Source: Rhinopithecus roxellana (taxonomy: Eukaryota; Chordata; Mammalia; Primates; Cercopithecidae). Taken from it: a stretch of DNA of 64,000 nucleotides. The position numbers and the translations under genes were made by a program. This document shows positions 58,356 through 64,000 of the stretch, in pieces; position 1 is the stretch's first letter, and each line of letters begins with the position of its first letter. A model generated the notes under the pieces. That model did no database searches. It saw only the letters and a list, made by a program, of their open reading frames with translations, and was not told the DNA's origin. The stretch covers positions 32,257,483 through 32,321,482 of the forward strand of contig NC_044561.1 of NCBI RefSeq assembly GCF_007565055.1, read 5' to 3'.

Positions 58356-58474
58356 ATAATCCCTGGGTTAAAGAGGAAGTTTCAAGGAAAATAAAAAAGA
58401 CATTCAATGAATTATAAATGAATATATAAACATATTAATGTTTCTCAGGACCCAGCAAAATTAGTTCCAAGAGG

Positions 58475-58777
58475 GTTTTTTTTTTTTCTTTTTTTTTTTA
58501 AGACCATGTCACTCTTTCACCCAGACTGGAGTGCAGTGGCATGATCACAGCTTACTGCAGCCTCACCGCTCAGGTCTCAAGGGTTCCTCCTGCCTCAGTC
58601 CCTCAAGCTTGGACTAGAGCTGCATGCCACCATGTACAGCTAATGAAAAACTATTTTGTAGAGACAGGGTGTCACTGTAGTGTCTAGGTTGGTCTCAAAT
58701 TTCTGGCCTTAAGTGATCCTCCCATCTTGGTCTCCTAACATGCTAGGTTTACAGGCATAAGCCAACACACTCGACCC
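58475..58777 (-). mobile_element. AluJ, antisense, inside L1M ORF2
   Basis: T-rich tail, 'accatgtcactctttcaccc', 'gtgcagtggcatgatcacag' and 'ttctggccttaagtgatcct' up to 'aacacactcgacc'. Heavily diverged, J-type. Approximate target copies are ccaagagg (58467-58474) and ccaaaagg (58776-58783). Confidence 0.82.
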
Positions 58778-60370
58778 CAAAAGGAAATTTCTAGTACTAA
58801 ATATATACATTAGAAAATAAGAAAAGTTCCAAATTAATCATCTAATCTCTGACTTCAAGAATCTAAGAACAAAATAAATCCAAGCAGAAGGAAGAAAATA
58901 TTAAAGATAATAGTTTAAATCAATGAATTTGAAAACAGAAAAGCAATAAAAAATCAAAATAAGCAAAGAACTGGCTCCTTGGAAAATAAATAAAATTTTA
59001 AAAGCATCAAAATTGACTAAAAAAGAGGTCACAACTTGCTAATTATTGGGAGTGATACTGCTACAGCCATTACAGAGCTCAAAAGGATAACAAGAAAATA
59101 CTATCAATAACTCCCCAAACATGTTTGTTAACTTTGATAAAAATTGACCAGTTTTTCAAAAAGCACAAAATGTGACAACTCACCCAATATGTAGTAGATA
59201 ATTTGAATAGCCCTATACTTATTAATAAAATTAAATTATAACTAAGTCAAATTTGTTAAACTACTAAAAAGAAATCTCCAGGCACAGATGGTTACCCATA
59301 TAATTGTACTAAATCTTTAAATAGCTAACACCAATTTTATGTAATCTCTTCCAGAAAAAATAAGTATACTGTTCCCAATTCTTTTTATGATGTTTATATT
59401 ACCCTGATGCCAAAAACTAAGAAAGAAACAGAAAAGAAAATTACCGATCAATGTCTCTCACAAATATAGGCATGTAAAAAACGTTATTAAAATATTATTA
59501 AATAGAATTCGGTAATGTAGAAAAAATATACATCATGATCCCATGGGATTTATTCCAGTGATTTGAGGCTACCTCAGTATTTGACAGTCAATGTAATCCG
59601 CTGTGTTAACACTCAGAAGGAGAAAAAATCACAAGTTCATATTCATTAATACAGCCAAAGCATTTGATAAAATGCAACACCCACTGATAATAACTTTCAG
59701 AAATATAACAATAGAGGGACTCTACCCTTGCTAAAGAATATCTACAAATAGCTTATATATAACATCATACTTAGTGGTAAAATACTACATTTTTTACATC
59801 TAAGATTAGAAACTGACAAGGATGTTCACTTTCACCACCAGTAACCCACATAGTGCTGGAAAATCTAGCTGGCACAGTAAAATGAGCAAAGCAAATAATA
59901 GGCATGCAGATAGGACAAGAAGAAATAAAATGGTCCTTATTTGCAAATTACATGATGGTCTATATGGAAAATCCCAAGTGATCTTCCCCCGCCCCATAAA
60001 AGAGACCAAAAACTCATAGAACTAATAAATGAGTTCAAAGTCACAGAATTAAAAAAGACAGAAATCAATTATATTTCTGCATATTAGCAATAAACACATG
60101 GATTAAAAATACAGTGCCATTACAAATGCTCAAAAAACAAAATGAAATAGGTGTAAATTGAACAAAACATGTATAGGACTTATATGCTAAAAACTATAAA
60201 ACACTGATGAAATAAATCAGTGACTAAATAAATGGAGAGACATAATCTGCTTAATGGATTCATAGGCTCATGTGTTTGTGGACTGGAAAGCTCAACATAG
60301 TGAAGATGTCAGTTCTCCCCATATTGATATACAGTTTAAACAAATTTCTACCAAAATCCCGATAATATTT

Positions 60371-60522
60371 CTTTTAGGTTCAGGGGAACATGTGCAGGTT
60401 TGTTATATAGGTAAATTGAATGGCACAAGGCTTGGCATAGAGATTATTTCATCACCTAGGTAATAAGCATAGAACCGGATAGGTAGTTCTTCAATCCCCA
60501 CCCTCCTTTCTTCCTCCACATC
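60371..60522 (-). mobile_element. L1 3' UTR fragment (younger), antisense
   Basis: 'aggttcaggggaacatgtgc', 'aggtttgttatataggtaaa' and 'ttatttcatcacctaggtaa' are the reverse complement of the L1P-type 3' UTR, directly abutting the sense L1M ORF2 on the left and L1M 5' UTR on the right. Severely 5'-truncated. Confidence 0.78.
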
Positions 60523-60534
60523 AATATTAATCCC

Positions 60535-62060
60535 AGCCCTAGACCGTCCTTTCTTCCACAAACACTGATTCAGCAGCAATTCACAGGTTAATTTCCTTTG
60601 TGAGCAATCCAAAACTAATTAAAACACTCCTGCACCTTGAGGGAATGTGAAACCAGAGTTACCAAAGCTGGTAGGGATATTTGGGACACCCTTGCACTGG
60701 AGACCGTGACCCCACTGTAGCACCATACAATCAGGAAGAGACACTTCAGCTCTCAGATTGATCTTAGGGAAGGAAGGTGTTGGTTCAAGTGTCCACCACG
60801 TCAACTTTTTTGAGTGGGTTCCAGAGAGAACCAACTTATGTCTTCCCAGGCTTGGAGCTCTGACAGGTTCTATGCAGTCTATCCAGCTGGGGGAGAAAGG
60901 AGGCAGTGGCTTCGGATGGTAGACACCATTAATCCCACCCCCACTTCTCAGAATAGAGCAAAGGGCAAAAATAAAATCTCAGCTCTCAGCTTCCATATGG
61001 AGAGAGAAAGAGTTCATCCATGTTCCCAGTACCCAAGAGTCTCCAGGGATTGCCAAAAAAAATAGCATCGCCCAGCTAATATTAAAGCTCTGCTGAGGCC
61101 GGCACAATCAAGTTGCCTTGGGAAGAATGGAGGATGGTGGCTTGAGCTGATAGATGCTATAGCTTCTCCCTGGCTCAGCACAGAGAGAGCAGACAATTAC
61201 CACAGCTGCCTGTCCCTCCCTGTGGAGGAAAGAGTGGGTAGAGGCTCCCAGAATCTCTGGTTAGGGTCGTTTATCAGGGTCTTCTTTAGAGTGAGGTCAG
61301 TCTGTAAGACTGGAACAGTTGCCTGCTGTGTCTAATGGACAGACACCAACACGGAGAGTCAAGTAAAACAAAGAACTAGGCAAATGATACTCAAACAACA
61401 ACAAAAAAGAAGGAACAAGGGAACAAGATACATCTCTAGAAACTAACCCTAATGAAATGTAGTTATGTAATTTACCTGACATAGAATTAATTTAATTAAT
61501 AATAAAGATGCCCACTGAGATTGAGAGAACAATGCATTAATAAAGTGAAAATTTCAATAAAGAGATAAAATACAAAAGAGTTCCAACAGAAATCGTGGAG
61601 TTGAAGAATATAATAACTGAATGGAAAAAGTCACTAGAGCAGTTCAACCACAGACTATTTCAGACAGAATAAAGGCTCAGCAAATGCAAAGACAGATAAC
61701 TGGATATTATTTAGTCAGAGGAAGAAAAGTAAAACAATGAAACATAGTGAAACAAGTTTTAAAGATTTAAAGAACATCATCTAAATGTATGCATTATGAA
61801 AGTCCTCAGAAAAAAGAGAGGAGAAAGATCACAAAGCATGTTCAAAGTAGTGGCTGAAAACTTCTCAAATCTGAGGAAGGAAATGATTATCTATATCCAG
61901 GGCTATAAGAAGACTCTAAATAGATGGAATAAAAAAACTCCACAGAGACACATAACAATCAGATTGTAAGAAGTCAAAAACAGAATTTTGAAAGCAGTGA
62001 GAAAAGGAAATTTTTATGAATAAGAGAATCTCCATATATATAAAATCAATCCAAAATGGC
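60535..62060 (+). pseudogene. Second L1M: 5' UTR and ORF1 part, sense
   Basis: 5' UTR at 60535-61370: 'acacccttgcactggagacc', 'gaagagacacttcagctctc', 'ggcttcggatggtagacacc', 'aagagtctccagggattgcc'. ORF1 starts in the region 61400-61450 ('agatacatctctagaaacta') and continues with 'acctgacatagaattaattt', 'ttgagagaacaatgcattaa', 'gtggagttgaagaatataat' and 'agacacataacaatcagatt'. The ORF is broken by stops. Text resembling the end of ORF1 is followed within about 30 bp by 3' UTR sequence, with no ORF2. Confidence 0.72.
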
Positions 62061-62079
62061 TACATACTAGAGTAGTACA

Positions 62080-62400
62080 CATATAATATTTTTGAAATAG
62101 TAAAATTTATAACAATGGAGAACAGATTAGTGATTTTCATGAGTTACACAATGGCAGAGGGAATGTGGTTATGAAGAGGCACCATGAAAAATCATTGTAG
62201 TAAAGAAAATATTTGGTAACTCAATTGTGTCAATGTCATATTGTGGTTATGATATTGAACTACAGTTTTTTAAGATGTTATTATTACAGGAATATGGACA
62301 AAGGGTACATGGGGTGTTTCTATTATTATTTTTAACTGCATGTCAATCTATAATTTTCTAAAAATAAGAAGTTTAGTTTTAAAAAGTCATTGTAACTTAT
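62080..62400 (+). mobile_element. L1M/HAL1-type 3' UTR, sense
   Basis: 'tattgtggttatgatattga', 'actacagttttttaagatgt', 'ggacaaagggtacatggggt' and 'atgtcaatctataattttct' match the old L1ME/HAL1 3' UTR ending. In order and orientation with 60535-62060, and with it consistent with an ORF1-only (half-L1) element or an internally deleted L1M. Confidence 0.68.
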
Positions 62401-62413
62401 GGTAATATGTGGT

Positions 62414-62804
62414 TGTCTAAGTCCATTTAGTACTGTCATAACAAAATACCTGTGACTTGATAATTTACAGAAACCAGAAATTTTTTTCTCACATTTCTGG
62501 AGGCTGGAAAGTCCAAGATCAAGCCACAGGCTTGATATGATGAGAGACTTCTTGCTGTGACTTTTCATGGCAGAAGGAGAAGGGCAGAAAAAGGGTACAG
62601 ATGCTGTTCTTCATATGGCAAAATAGCAAAAGAGGCAGAATGAACTTTCACAGTCCTTTCCATAGCAGCATTAATTAGTTCATGAGGGCAGACCTGTTCT
62701 GACCTAAACACCTTCTATGAAGCTCCATCTCTCAATTTTGTTGCATTGGAGGCTAAGTTTCAATGTACATCTTTAGAGGGAACAAAAACATTCAAACCAA
62801 AGCA
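62414..62804 (-). mobile_element. MST-type MaLR LTR, antisense
   Basis: 'ctgtcataacaaaatacctg', 'tttctggaggctggaaagtc', 'ttcatgagggcagacctgtt', 'tccatctctcaattttgttg' and the 'ttcaaaccaaagca' end match an older MST/MLT LTR reversed. Near full length. The 78-codon frame at 62332-62568 partly overlaps it and is not a gene. Confidence 0.8.
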
Positions 62805-63703
62805 ATGGTTAAAATACAATAGTTAAAAATAAATCAGAATGCTATGAGCACAGAGCCATGTATGTTTGTTCAGGACTCAATACTCAGTTTTTAGTGGAAT
62901 GCTTATATAAGTTGTCAAATTAGTATTTGAGTATAATGAACAAATACACAAATCTACAAGACATCCTGAAACAACCGATGACCTATTTCATGCGTCTGTT
63001 TGCTTGGTCCTGCATTTCTCCTATTTCATCATGTTGCATATGTACCTAGTGTCCTCACATTTTTTAGATGATAATAATATAATGTTATTTTACATTGCTT
63101 CTTTTATTAAAAATATGATATCTCTCAGGTAACAACCATCTAGATTCTAAAATGTATGCTGCTAGATGGCAGACATTTTGCATTTTATTTACTGCTATAT
63201 CATCTGGTATCTAGAAAATGGTGCATTCTAGGAGTATAATGCATTTGTTTCATTCATTATATTTGCTGAGTGTAAAGAATTTATCAATGTGTGGATTAAT
63301 TATTGAACACTCCTCTTGTTGCACATCTCTGCGATTCTTATTTCATTCCTCCATTTTCTACTTTTGTGTTCTTTGTTAAAGAGCAAGATCAGTGACATAT
63401 ATGGTCACGAAGCTTCCATATTTATGGAGTATAATGATGAATAAACATAAAACCAAAAATACCATAGTAAGTGCTTTGATGTACAGAATGCCTATAATAC
63501 AAGACATGTAACTTGGACTTCGAAGTCAGATGAGTTGTTTAAAGGAAATGACATTTGTAGCCAAAGAAAATGGAAGGATGGTTTTTGTGGAGAGGCCCAG
63601 CATAAACTGTGCACCTGTTTAGCCAATAAAATGCATGTATTAAATTAAAACCATGTAATTATAATGATTATGTCTATTAAATTTAGAAGACATATTCAGA
63701 CCT
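62805..63703. other. Unassigned AT-rich single-copy-like DNA
   Basis: 0.9 kb with no recognised element between two antisense MaLR LTRs. Confidence 0.45.
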
Positions 63704-64000
63704 TGTATTATTCTGTCCTCATACTGCTATAAAGACATATCCAAGACTGGGTAATTTATAAAGAACAGACGTTTAATTTACTCAAAGTTCTGCATGACTG
63801 GGGAGGGAGGCCTCAGGAAACTCACAATCATAGCAGAAAGTGAGAGAGAAGCAAAGTCACATCTGGCATGGAGGCAGGCGAGAGAAAGTGTGAACCAGTG
63901 AAGAGCGATGAGCCCCTTGTAACATCATCAAATCACACGAGAACTCACTCACTATCATGAGAACAGCATGGTGGGGGGGGAGCCATTCCCCTCATCCAAT
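63704..64000 (-). mobile_element. MST-type MaLR LTR, antisense, cut by window end
   Basis: Starts TGTATTATTCTGTCCTCATA, then 'gctataaagacatatccaag', 'actggggagggaggcctcag', 'catcaaatcacacgagaact' and 'ctatcatgagaacagcatgg'. The rest of the LTR lies beyond the window. A G-run at 63972-63980 is in its body. Confidence 0.85.

Larger units (their letters stand above)
54720..60370 (+). pseudogene. Long L1M element: 5' region, ORF1 and ORF2, sense, dead
   Basis: About 5 kb of old L1M once three insertions are removed. ORF1 region: 55900-56480 ('gccaggaatatttctaactg' upstream, 'acctacagattcaagaagct', 'actcaaacttgtaaaaacta', 'gaatttatcactggcagaca'). ORF2 endonuclease region: 57500-58200 ('aagatatgccatgcaaatat', 'acattacataatgataaaag', 'ttggagatttcagcaccttt', 'ccaagatagatcgtatcttg'). 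RT region: 58780-60370 ('tccaggcacagatggttacc', 'cagccaaagcatttgataaa'). The catalytic FADD box at 59940-59951 reads F-A-N-Y, losing both aspartates. Many stops. 54720-55900 is less certain and may be 5' UTR. Hosts an MLT1 (56485-56921), a truncated AluY (58212-58355) and an AluJ (58475-58777). Confidence 0.8.

Noticed and set aside
1..64000. CRISPR arrays, operons, bacterial promoters or ribosome-binding sites
   Set aside because: The window is primate nuclear DNA dominated by Alu/L1/MaLR, so these categories do not apply, and no regularly spaced repeat-spacer pattern exists.
1..64000. tRNA, snRNA or microRNA genes
   Set aside because: No intact cloverleaf with A and B boxes outside Alu/MIR elements, and no U6/U2-like or hairpin precursor sequence was recognised by eye. 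A covariance-model scan would settle this.

Overview
This is nuclear DNA from a catarrhine primate, most likely an Old World monkey. Alu, L1, L2, MIR and MaLR (MLT1/MST/THE1) repeats occur throughout, and there are no bacterial-style operons or compact genes. Two young AluY copies (about 21.1 and 22.7 kb) share right-arm bases that I know from the macaque/baboon AluY lineage rather than from human AluY, which is the basis for the Old World monkey call. The window reads as an AT-rich intergenic or deep-intronic stretch. I found no convincing protein-coding exon, tRNA, rRNA, CRISPR array or CpG-island promoter. Every open reading frame is short (161 codons at most), and most can be explained as passing through Alu, LTR, L1 or L2 sequence.

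Layout. 0-1.65 kb: an unresolved retroviral-like or LTR-like block, apparently antisense. 2.5-5.6 kb: an L1 3' end containing a MaLR LTR, then two MLT1 LTRs flanking an AluS. 7-16.6 kb: ancient repeats (L2 reverse-transcriptase relics, MIR, MER5, L1M 3' ends). This part includes a three-layer nest at 15.5-16.6 kb: an ERV LTR inside an AluJ-like element inside an L2. 17.5-22.2 kb: a decayed L1 (ORF2 and 3' UTR) followed by an older L1M that is interrupted and apparently deleted around an AluY. 22.7 kb: a young AluY with perfect 11-bp target duplications. 26.3 kb: a short L1 insertion with a 5' inversion and perfect target duplications. 26.7-33.1 kb: largely single-copy.

33.7-34.6 kb: a long polypurine tract, an antisense Alu, and an inverted duplication of the Alu tail plus its flank. 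37.3-38.5 kb: an Alu and two MaLR LTRs nested in opposite orientation. 38.5-49.9 kb: mostly single-copy, with one AluY/Sc and one AluJ. 51.4 and 52.5 kb: two direct copies of a 120-bp chimera made of an Alu 3' end and a 57-bp non-Alu segment. 54.7-60.4 kb: a long L1M (ORF1 plus ORF2) broken up by an MLT1 with a Z-DNA-prone repeat and by two Alus. 60.5-62.4 kb: a second L1M with 5' UTR and ORF1 leading straight to a 3' UTR (HAL1-like). 62.4-64.0 kb: two antisense MaLR LTRs, the last cut off by the window end.

No genes act together here. The content is a record of retrotransposition from L2/MIR times through MaLR and AluJ/S to monkey-lineage AluY, plus local rearrangements. The most noteworthy structures are the inverted duplication beside the polypurine tract (33.9-34.6 kb), the duplicated chimeric Alu unit (51.4/52.5 kb), two L1 5' inversions, the Alu-bridged L1 deletion at 21.1 kb, and a pair of RFX X-box-like motifs in single-copy DNA near 12.5 kb. 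All family names rest on recognising consensus sequence by eye, not on a repeat-library search.
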